Source: CAZPUI01 sp964415525 | Lineage (GTDB): Bacteria > Acidobacteriota > Holophagae > Holophagales > Holophagaceae | Reading direction: 5' to 3' | NCBI GenBank assembly: GCA_964415525.1 | Contig: CAYQAS010000100.1 | Coordinates: forward strand, 1-16,197 | Length of the DNA: 16,197 nt | Translations under genes and position numbers: made by a program | The notes under the pieces: generated by a model | What the model was told of the DNA's origin: nothing | Databases searched by the model: none | Seen by the model: only the letters and a program-made list of their open reading frames with translations | Part shown: piece after piece, positions 7,248 through 13,390 of the stretch | Layout: each line of letters starts with the position of its first letter | How positions within the stretch are numbered: position 1 is the stretch's first letter

Positions 7248-8876
7248 ATGCGCCGCCGCCATTCCCTCCGTTGGGCTCTGCCCGTTCTTGTGACCGGTCT
7301 GCTCTCCGCGCAGTCTGCGGCACTTCCCGATGTCCACGAGGCCACGCTTCCCAACGGCATGCGCGTCCTGCTGGTGGAGCGCCCCGGCGGTGGGATGGTG
7401 CACGCGTCGGTGACCTTCTCACGGCTCATGGCGGATTCGGTGGGGGCGCCGGCGGTGGCGTACGAGCTGCTGCGGCGGTGCCTGGCCGCGCCAGAACCGC
7501 CCGTGGGGCGGGTCAGTGAATCCCTTCTGGCCCAAGAGGATGGATTCTGGTTCAACCTGCGTGCGCCATCCGGCGCATCCACATCGGATTTGCGGATCCT
7601 GCATGCGGCCACACGGAAGGAGCTGGATGGTCAGCGCGCCTCGGAAGGCGGCATGCCTCAGGCGAGGCTTTCCCATCTCAGCGCCGACGACCTACACCTC
7701 GGGTACGACCTTCCGGCTTCCGAACTTCACGCCTGGGCTCAGGGACTGACAGGGCGATTGCGGGTCATGCCGCTTTCCGCTTTCCCTGAGGCTCGGGACA
7801 GCGGGGTGGATCCGGCTGGGGATGGGAATGCCGATCCGGAGTCCTGGTCCCAGGCGCTGGGGCTCCTCCTTCCCGCATCCTTGGGGGGCGGCGCCTATGG
7901 CAAGGCCGCCGCCTTCGGGCGGGAGGCCGTCGCGGAGGTTCGCTGGGAGAGTCTGCGAACCCTGGGGCGGAGCCTGGCGACGCCGGATCGCATGACCCTT
8001 GTGGTGGTAGGGGATTTCGTCCGGGACAAGGTTCTGGCCACCCTTCGAACCACCCTGGGTACCCTGCCGGAATCGCGCACGGCCTCCGTGGCGCTCTGGC
8101 AGGGGGGCGAGGGGGTGGAGGACACCTGGACCGGGCGTCGGCTTCAGGCTTTCTGCGAAGGCGAACCCCGGGTGCTGCTGGCCCTGCGGGTGCCGCGCGT
8201 GGGACGCCGGGATGACCGGGCCCTCCGAGTGCTGGAGGAAGTCCTTGCAGGGGGCCCCTCCAGCCGCCTGTGGCGCCGTCTCGTCGTGGAGCAGAATTTG
8301 GCTTCCAGGGTGGAGGCGCATCTGGGGGTGCCTGGGGTGCGGGAAGCCCATCTTCTGGTGCTGGAGGCGCGACCGTTCCAGGGGCGGACCCTTCAGGAAC
8401 TGGAGCAGGGCCTGCACGGGGAGTTGGCGAGGCTGTTGAGGGAGGGCATCTCCAGGGAGGACGTCCGGGAGGCTCAGCTGCGAGCGGAGGCTTCAGAAAC
8501 GTTGATCCAGGACGATGCCGGTGCCCTGGCGCAGGTCCTGGGAGAGGCTCAGGCCCGGTTCGGGCAGTGGACGGCAGGCTTCCCGGCGCTGCGCTCAGGG
8601 GAGCGCCTGCCGGAGGTGGCCGTGCACCAGTTGCTGCGCGTCCTGGCGCAGCCGGCCGGGATGGTGACCCTGTGCCTGGAACCCGACACCCTCCTCACCC
8701 CTCAGGATCCTTCCGAAGCGCGGCTGATCCGGCTCCTCGGCGATCGGGTCGGTCGTTCCGTGCCAGACCCCGCAGCGCAGGAGGGCATCGTCCGCCAATC
8801 GGTCCAGCAACTGCGCCTGCTCAGTCCCGCCGAGCGTGCCCGGATCCTTGCCCTTCTCGAAGCGGAGTCCCGATGA
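7248..8876 (+). CDS. M16-family-like protein with degenerate zinc site, exported
   Basis: This looks like a pitrilysin/M16 peptidase homologue that has lost catalysis. It has 542 residues with a signal peptide (MRRRHSLRW then a hydrophobic stretch to about 23), so it acts outside the cytoplasm. The M16 N-domain start is clear (LPNGMRVLLVERP, 34-46). Where the zinc motif HxxEH is expected (72-76) the sequence reads YELLR, so all three ligands of the motif are gone. The C-terminal M16 domain is recognisable (VLEEVLAGGPSSRLWRRLVVEQNLA). The Arg of the substrate-binding R/Y pair is kept, but Tyr appears replaced by Ser. The ATG follows GGAGG (7243-7247) with no spacer and sits three codons after the in-frame stop of the upstream gene, suggesting coupled re-initiation. 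It is a non-catalytic scaffold or partner by inference. No other substrate or function can be read. Confidence 0.75.
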   Translation: MRRRHSLRWALPVLVTGLLSAQSAALPDVHEATLPNGMRVLLVERPGGGMVHASVTFSRLMADSVGAPAVAYELLRRCLAAPEPPVGRVSESLLAQEDGFWFNLRAPSGASTSDLRILHAATRKELDGQRASEGGMPQARLSHLSADDLHLGYDLPASELHAWAQGLTGRLRVMPLSAFPEARDSGVDPAGDGNADPESWSQALGLLLPASLGGGAYGKAAAFGREAVAEVRWESLRTLGRSLATPDRMTLVVVGDFVRDKVLATLRTTLGTLPESRTASVALWQGGEGVEDTWTGRRLQAFCEGEPRVLLALRVPRVGRRDDRALRVLEEVLAGGPSSRLWRRLVVEQNLASRVEAHLGVPGVREAHLLVLEARPFQGRTLQELEQGLHGELARLLREGISREDVREAQLRAEASETLIQDDAGALAQVLGEAQARFGQWTAGFPALRSGERLPEVAVHQLLRVLAQPAGMVTLCLEPDTLLTPQDPSEARLIRLLGDRVGRSVPDPAAQEGIVRQSVQQLRLLSPAERARILALLEAESR

Positions 8877-10141
8877 TGCTGCAGCCACCCCCGCCGCCGG
8901 TCATCGCACCTGCCGAAGCGATTCCGGGACGAGTCCGCCTAGAGAACGGACTGTCCCTGACCTGGCTCTCCGACCACGGACGGCCGACCTTCCGCCTGCT
9001 GATGCGGGCCACACCCCGCCGTGAGGCGCTGGGGACCGAAGAGGCGCCCCTGCTTCACCTGCTCATGGTGCTGATGCGAGATGCCTTTGAGGGAACGGCC
9101 CCCGCCAAGGCTGTGGGGCTTGTGGACCTGCCGATACGTTCGACCGCCACCTGGGATGGCCTCGGCTTGACTGTGCAGATGGAGGGCACCACCCAGGCGC
9201 TCGAGAGCGCCTGGGCTAGGTTGGGGGAAGGCTTGATGCGGCCCGCGCTCACGACAGAAGCGTTGGAGCGTCTGCGCAGCCGTCAGCGCATCCTGCCCAC
9301 CCCGGCGCTTGAGCGGCTGGCGGCGGATCTCGCCGTCCGGGCCGGCAGCCGGTGTCTCAAGCCCTTGCCTCTGCCTTCCGAGCGCCAGCTGGATCGGGTG
9401 CGTGTGCAGGATCTGCGGAACCTTCATGCCCGCTGTCTCGGCCCAGGTGCCCTGGAGTGCTTTGTCGTTGGAGATCTCGATGCACGGCAGGTTCAGGGGC
9501 TGATGGAACGCACCTTTCGTGGCTGGAACACTACCCTTATGCCGGAGGCCCCCACCCCTATTGCGGCAGATCCCTGCGGACGCCTCTGGGTCTGCGGGAG
9601 CACCTTGGATGCCCCCGAAATCCGCCTGGGTCTCTGTCTGAGAGGGGATGGCACCACGGATCCCGCGGCGGCGCACCTGTTGCCTTTCCTCTTCCGCCGA
9701 GCCGCCCGTAAGGCGCCGATCCCCCACAGCCATGTTTTGGATCCGGCCACGGGCTATTGCCGCCTGAGGGCTCGGGTTCCCGCAGGGAAGACCGCAGGCG
9801 CCTACCTGAGTGAGGTGGAGGCGTGGATGGCGGACCTGGCGGCGCACCCGCTCACCGAAGCCGACCTCCAGATGGCCAAGACCGCGTGGCGGGAGTGGCA
9901 GCGAGCCCTGGTGTTGCATCCCGAGGAGCGCTTGGCTTGGCTGGCCTCAGGTGTCTTTCCCGATGTCGCCATGGCGGCGCGGGTGGAAGGCCTCTCCCTG
10001 GATCGTGTGTCCCCGGTGTGGAAGGCTCGCCTCGCCCCTTCGGGTCGCCAGACGCTGGTCGTCGGCAGTGACGAGAGGAGCCTCCAAACGCGAACCGGCG
10101 CGGGAGGTCCCGCGCCGGAAGTCATTCGCGTGCGTCGCTGA
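8873..10141 (+). CDS. Second M16-family-like protein, zinc site also degenerate
   Basis: This 422-residue protein is encoded from ATG 8873, which overlaps the stop of the preceding M16-like gene (ATGA). GGAG at 8864-8867 lies 5 nt upstream. It has typical single-chain M16B length: N-domain opening VRLENGLSLTWLSD (21-34), a ladder of alternating strands and helices, a VVGDL strand typical of the family, and a C-terminal domain from about residue 250. The position of HxxEH (62-66) reads HLLMV: the first His is kept, while Glu and the second His are lost. No signal peptide is seen (Pro-rich start MMLQPPPPP), unlike its partner. M16 enzymes often form active/inactive pairs, but here neither half has an intact motif. 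The frame is open upstream to 8270, but that part is a shadow of the first gene. The stop abuts the purC stop with no gap. Confidence 0.68.
   Translation: MMLQPPPPPVIAPAEAIPGRVRLENGLSLTWLSDHGRPTFRLLMRATPRREALGTEEAPLLHLLMVLMRDAFEGTAPAKAVGLVDLPIRSTATWDGLGLTVQMEGTTQALESAWARLGEGLMRPALTTEALERLRSRQRILPTPALERLAADLAVRAGSRCLKPLPLPSERQLDRVRVQDLRNLHARCLGPGALECFVVGDLDARQVQGLMERTFRGWNTTLMPEAPTPIAADPCGRLWVCGSTLDAPEIRLGLCLRGDGTTDPAAAHLLPFLFRRAARKAPIPHSHVLDPATGYCRLRARVPAGKTAGAYLSEVEAWMADLAAHPLTEADLQMAKTAWREWQRALVLHPEERLAWLASGVFPDVAMAARVEGLSLDRVSPVWKARLAPSGRQTLVVGSDERSLQTRTGAGGPAPEVIRVRR
10095..10118 (-). terminator. Strong GC hairpin in M16-like gene end, candidate purC terminator
   Basis: A perfect 10-bp inverted repeat (CCGGCGCGGG / CCCGCGCCGG) with tetraloop AGGT lies inside the last codons of the M16-like gene, 24 nt beyond the purC stop. 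Read on the minus strand it is followed by TTCGCGTTTGG, a weak T-rich tract, so it could end purC transcripts. Read on the plus strand it lacks a T tract. The convergent stops have no intergenic space, which makes an embedded terminator plausible. No termination is proven. Confidence 0.4.
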
Positions 10142-11029
10142 TCAGCCGACGGTGATGCCGAAGCGTCCCGCCAGATCGAGGTAGCGGGCCTTCACGTCGT
10201 CGATGACATGCTGGGGCAGGACCGGCGCGGGGTACTGCTTGTTCCAGTCCTGGAGTGTCTCCAGGTAGTCGCGCAGGTACTGCTTGTCCAGGCTGGGCGG
10301 GTTCTGGCCCGCGACATACTGCTCCTCGGGCCAGTAGCGGCTGGAGTCGGGCGTCAGCACTTCGTCGATGAGGATGAGGCTGCCGTCTTCCAGCTGGCCG
10401 AACTCGAACTTGGTGTCGGCGAGCAGGATGCCGCGCGCCTTCGCCAGCTCCCAGCCGCGCTTGTAGAGGGCGAGGCTGAGGTCGCGGAGCTGCTCGGACA
10501 GTTCCTGTCCAGCCACGGCAACCATGCCCTCGAAGCTGATGTTCTCGTCGTGGCCTTCCTCCGCCTTGGTGGAGGGCGTGAAGATGGGCTCCGGCAGGCG
10601 ATCCGCCATGCGCAGGCCGGCGGGGAGCGCGATGCCGCACACGGTACCGTGCTGCTGGTATTCCTTCAGGCCGCTGCCGGCCAGATAGCCGCGCACGATG
10701 CATTCGAAGGGCACGACCTTGGCTTTCTTCACCAGGATGGAGCGGCCCTGCAGTTCACAGCGGAAGGCCTGGAGTTCCGCCGGGTAGTCGTCCACGTTCG
10801 TGGCGATCAGGTGGTTCGGGATGATGTCTTTCGTGGCGCCGAACCAGAAGTTGGCGACGGCGGTGAGGATCTTGCCCTTGCCAGGGACGGGATCGGCCAT
10901 GACGACGTCGAAGGCGCTGACTCGGTCGCTGGCGACGATCAGGATCTTGTCCCCGAGGTCATAGACGTCGCGGACCTTGCCGTGACGGACAGTGCCGATG
11001 GGAAGGGAAGTAGTTTGGAAGGTGGCCAT
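10142..11029 (-). CDS. purC: Phosphoribosylaminoimidazole-succinocarboxamide synthase (SAICAR synthetase)
   Basis: It joins CAIR and aspartate using ATP in de novo purine synthesis, in the cytoplasm. From ATG 11029 it has 295 residues, close to the longer (yeast-like) bacterial form. AGGAG at 11038-11042 (minus strand) lies 8 nt upstream and supports this start over the in-frame ATG eight codons earlier. Conserved blocks: GKVRDVYD (17-24, nucleotide binding), ASDRVSAFD (33-41), FECIVRGYLAGSG (108-120), FTPSTKAEEGHDENIS (150-165), DTKFEFG and LIDEVLTPDSSRYW. All expected motifs are present, with no damage. It lies 67 nt downstream of the TPR gene on the same strand and may share its transcript. 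It converges with the M16-like gene, stop against stop. Confidence 0.96.
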   Translation of the reverse strand: MATFQTTSLPIGTVRHGKVRDVYDLGDKILIVASDRVSAFDVVMADPVPGKGKILTAVANFWFGATKDIIPNHLIATNVDDYPAELQAFRCELQGRSILVKKAKVVPFECIVRGYLAGSGLKEYQQHGTVCGIALPAGLRMADRLPEPIFTPSTKAEEGHDENISFEGMVAVAGQELSEQLRDLSLALYKRGWELAKARGILLADTKFEFGQLEDGSLILIDEVLTPDSSRYWPEEQYVAGQNPPSLDKQYLRDYLETLQDWNKQYPAPVLPQHVIDDVKARYLDLAGRFGITVG

Positions 11030-11096
11030 GCAGTGGTCTCCTGGACCTTCCATTGTGCATGAAGGCGCAGGAGTGATCGGCGTTCAGCGTCGCGTT

Positions 11097-12131
11097 TCAG
11101 AACTCCGGCAGCACCCGCGGCGTCGGGGCGAGCCAGTGCACGGCGAAGGGCAGGAGCTGATAGCGGTTCTGCAGGGTGACCCAGAGGCTGAGTTCCTTTT
11201 CACGCACCCCTTGTTCGTGGAAGGGCAGTCGGTATTGCTCGATGAAGGCCCGCAGTTCCGACAGAGTGATGCCGAGCAGAGCGGGCAGCTCCTCCAGCGG
11301 GTAGATCGTCTCCTGCGGCAGTTCCACGAGGATGCGGTGGTCGAAGGTCTCCCGCAGCACGGAGAGGGTGCCTTCGCGGTTCAGCTCCAGCGCGGCGTCC
11401 AGGTGGGGACAGGGATCGCCGCCGAGGTGGCTGCGGGCCTGGGCGGCACCGAGGTGGACGAGGGCGTGGAGTCCGTGGCTCTTGATGAGGGCGGTGAAGA
11501 GCTCCAGGGCTTCCTTGGGGTGGTCCAGGGCCAGCAGGGCCTCGCCCTTGCGAAGGCGGGGTTCCACGGCTTCGGGGCGCAGTGCGATCAGCCGATCCAG
11601 GAAGGGCAGGGATTCCTCCAGCAGGGCCTCGGTGCGCAGGTGTTCTGTCAGGGTCTCCAGGGCCAGGCTGTGCTGGGGCGCCAGCAGCAGCAGCCGCTCC
11701 AAGAGCTCCATGCATCGGATCCGGTGGCCCTGCTGATCCAGGCGATGGGCCCAGTCCCAGAGGATCTCGACCTGCCGGGGAACGGGATGTCCCAGGGTGG
11801 TCCAGCGGGGATCGCTGGGGTGGAAGATCTGCGTCTGCACCCAGGTGTAGCGCGCCGGTTCGCGCCCTTCGGGCTTGCCCAGATCCTCCTCCACGGCGTG
11901 GATGATGACCTTCAGGCCGTGATCCCAGGAGGGAGGGAGCACGGTCTGCAGGTGGGTGGACAGCTCTCGGCGCAGGGGCATCAGGGGATCCCCGGTGCGC
12001 CCGAGGTAGAGCCGAAGCCGCAGGACATCTGGATCCTCCGCGCCACCCGGATTGAGCCCGACCCGCAGGGAGAGTTCCCCGGTATCGGGATCGAAGCCGT
12101 CCGCAAGGAGGTAGGCGAGAGAGGCGCGCAT
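11097..12131 (-). CDS. Uncharacterised protein with TPR-like middle and HTH-like C-terminus
   Basis: I do not recognise this 344-residue protein as a named family. The N-terminal 110 residues form a mixed domain (LAYLLADGFDPDTGELSLRVGLNPGG) with no motif I can name. Residues about 121-250 are amphipathic helix pairs with TPR-like spacing (WDWAHRLDQQGHRIRCMELLERLLLLAP, then RLRKGEALLALDHPKEALELFTALI), which suggests protein binding. Residues about 277-317 (IYPLEELPALLGITLSELRAFIEQYRLPF, then REKELSLWV) resemble an excisionase/MerR-like helix-turn-helix, so DNA binding is possible but inferred. There is no signal peptide or membrane segment, so it is cytoplasmic. The ATG at 12131 has no clear ribosome site. 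The gene precedes purC by 67 nt; no functional tie is evident. Confidence 0.7.
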   Translation of the reverse strand: MRASLAYLLADGFDPDTGELSLRVGLNPGGAEDPDVLRLRLYLGRTGDPLMPLRRELSTHLQTVLPPSWDHGLKVIIHAVEEDLGKPEGREPARYTWVQTQIFHPSDPRWTTLGHPVPRQVEILWDWAHRLDQQGHRIRCMELLERLLLLAPQHSLALETLTEHLRTEALLEESLPFLDRLIALRPEAVEPRLRKGEALLALDHPKEALELFTALIKSHGLHALVHLGAAQARSHLGGDPCPHLDAALELNREGTLSVLRETFDHRILVELPQETIYPLEELPALLGITLSELRAFIEQYRLPFHEQGVREKELSLWVTLQNRYQLLPFAVHWLAPTPRVLPEF

Positions 12132-12144
12132 GGGATTGATGTTA

Positions 12145-12425
12145 GCGGCTCATCACGCAGTGATCCGACACGATCCGACCGCCCACCGGGTCTGCGAGGC
12201 GGCCACAGCGGGTCGTGGGTGACCAGGCGGAAGGCCGTCCCGCGGCTGCGGTTCAGCTTTCGGTGCAACCAAGAATGCCTGATCAGCGGTTTCGGTATCC
12301 AGGCCGCCGGTGGGTTCATCCGCGAGTACCCAGGCGTGGCCGATCACCCGTGCCCGGGCAAGAGCGGCGCGCTGCATCCGGGGCCTCGGGACACCCGGTT
12401 TCACATCTACGGCGCCCGCGACCTG
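12145..12425 (-). pseudogene. Remnant of an ABC-transporter ATPase (LolD/MacB-like)
   Basis: This is a decayed fragment of the second half of an ABC ATPase. On the minus strand one frame reads MQRAALARARVIGHAW, then LADEPTGGLDTET (about 12375-12288), which matches the sequence after the signature motif, Walker B and the D-loop of lipoprotein- or macrolide-export type ATPases. The match then moves to another frame at about 12268 and reads LNRSRGTAFRLVTHDP (the H-loop, about 12260-12210). A degenerate DRVGSLRDEPL end follows. The LSGG signature is corrupted (GVPRPR in its place), Walker A is absent and no permease is nearby. The frameshift plus missing N-terminal half makes this a pseudogene rather than a sequencing slip alone. 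Confidence 0.75.
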
Positions 12426-12454
12426 GGACCCACGGTTCACTTGGTAGGGTGCCG

Positions 12455-12515
12455 ACCCGTCTCAGGGCACCAGGGCTTGATACCGGTTCTGCTGGGTCAC
12501 TCCCCGCCGCTCGGT
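12455..12515 (-). other. Short patch resembling the tail of the TPR-HTH gene
   Basis: Minus-strand translation gives ERRGVTQQNRYQALVP, close to the ELSLWVTLQNRYQLLP tail of the TPR-like protein (codons near 11135-11190). The nucleotides show about 20 of 26 matching bases around GGTTCTGC. It may be a scrap of a decayed paralogue or a chance match. The rest of 12430-12620 holds nothing I can recognise: no intact ORF, RNA gene or clear repeat. Confidence 0.3.
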
Positions 12516-12635
12516 GGACCGAAAACCCCCGTGGCGACTGCGAGTCAGGGGCAATAGTTGAAGACCGCGAGTGCGCCAAGGAATTGGAGACGGGAGGGGC
12601 GGGGCATGGCAACCTGTCCTTAAGCTTCTTTCGGC

Positions 12636-12709
12636 TTTGTAAATAAGGGCCTGAGTCCTTGGACCGTCATGGGGTTCATGACACAATCGTTTGTAAATTC
12701 GGAAGTGTT
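12636..12709 (+). promoter_or_regulatory. Promoter/operator region of the two-component operon
   Basis: A candidate sigma-70 promoter is TTGGAC (12659-12664), 17 bp, CACAAT (12682-12687), which would give a leader of about 16 nt. A perfect dyad, GTCATG-5 nt-CATGAC (12666-12682), fills the spacer between the boxes. The 9-mer TTTGTAAAT occurs at 12636-12644 and again at 12690-12698, start to start 54 bp, about five helical turns. GGAAG at 12701-12705 precedes ATG 12710. The area is AT-richer than its surroundings. Autoregulation by the encoded response regulator or control by another factor is inference. Confidence 0.45.
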
Positions 12710-13390
12710 ATGAACGTACTCATAGTTGAAGACGAAACCAAGACGGCGCAGCACCTTCGAGCGGGTCTCGAAGCGGCGGGATTCAGCGCGACGACCGCCA
12801 CATCTGGTGAGATCGGATTGCGGAAGGCTTCGGCGACCCGCTTCGATGCCATCGTGGCCGACATCATGTTGCCGAACATGTCGGGGCTCGATATGGTGCG
12901 CCGTCTGCGGGAGTCCAACATCACCACGCCGGTGCTGTTCCTCTCTGCCAAGGCGTCCATGGAAGACCGGGTCATCGGGCTCGAAAAGGGCGGTGACGAC
13001 TACCTTCCAAAGCCGTACGGCATTCCAGAGGTCGTCGCGCGACTCAAGGCCATCCTGCGCCGCGCTCAGCCACAGGCTTCCGGCAAGCTGGACCTAGCGG
13101 ATTTGGTCTGGGAACCGGGCCTCAAGAAGATCTCCCGCCTGGGCGCGCGCGTTGACCTCACGCCCAAGGAGTACACGCTGGCTGCGCTCCTGCTCCAGAA
13201 CGTGGGTGAAGTGGTGCCCCGCAGCCTCATCGTGCAGGCCCTCTGGGGGGGCGAAGTTCCCCCGGAGAGCAATGCGGTGGATGTCCAGATGCTGCGTCTG
13301 CGAAAGAAGCTCGACGATCCTTACGAGACGAAGCTGATCCATACGCTCCGTGGGGTGGGCGTGGTGATGGAACTGCGTGAAAAAAAGTAG
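12710..13390 (+). CDS. OmpR-family two-component response regulator
   Basis: This DNA-binding regulator is phosphorylated by the kinase encoded next to it. From ATG 12710 it has 226 residues; the open frame upstream to 12659 is rejected because the receiver domain begins exactly at MNVLIVEDE. Receiver: acidic pocket Glu7-Asp8, phospho-acceptor Asp51 in ADIMLPNMSG, Ser79 in FLSAKAS where Thr/Ser is conserved, and Lys101 in DDYLPKPYG. The winged-helix effector domain (about 135-223) has the OmpR-type VDLTPKEYTLAALLLQN, then VQALWGG, NAVDVQMLRLRKKL and the wing IHTLRGVGVVME. The overall flavour is that of metal- or envelope-stress regulators (CusR/CopR-like), but the signal cannot be told. It overlaps the kinase start by 14 nt, so the two are made together. 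Confidence 0.93.
   Translation: MNVLIVEDETKTAQHLRAGLEAAGFSATTATSGEIGLRKASATRFDAIVADIMLPNMSGLDMVRRLRESNITTPVLFLSAKASMEDRVIGLEKGGDDYLPKPYGIPEVVARLKAILRRAQPQASGKLDLADLVWEPGLKKISRLGARVDLTPKEYTLAALLLQNVGEVVPRSLIVQALWGGEVPPESNAVDVQMLRLRKKLDDPYETKLIHTLRGVGVVMELREKK

Noticed and set aside
8270..8872. Upstream extension of the second M16-like gene
   Set aside because: It is Gly/Ala/Pro/Arg-rich, inside the first M16-like gene in another frame. ATG 8873 has a ribosome site and matches the M16 N-domain start.
10208..11062. 284-codon frame antisense to purC
   Set aside because: purC is certain from its motifs; the antisense frame is composition-driven.
10992..12557. 521-codon plus-strand frame across the purC start, the TPR gene and the gap
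   Set aside because: It spans antisense coding sequence and a pseudogene, has no ribosome site or family pattern, and is best explained as a shadow.
12659..12709. 17-codon N-terminal extension of the response regulator from TTG
   Set aside because: The receiver fold begins at MNVLIVEDE; the upstream bases look like promoter and operator.
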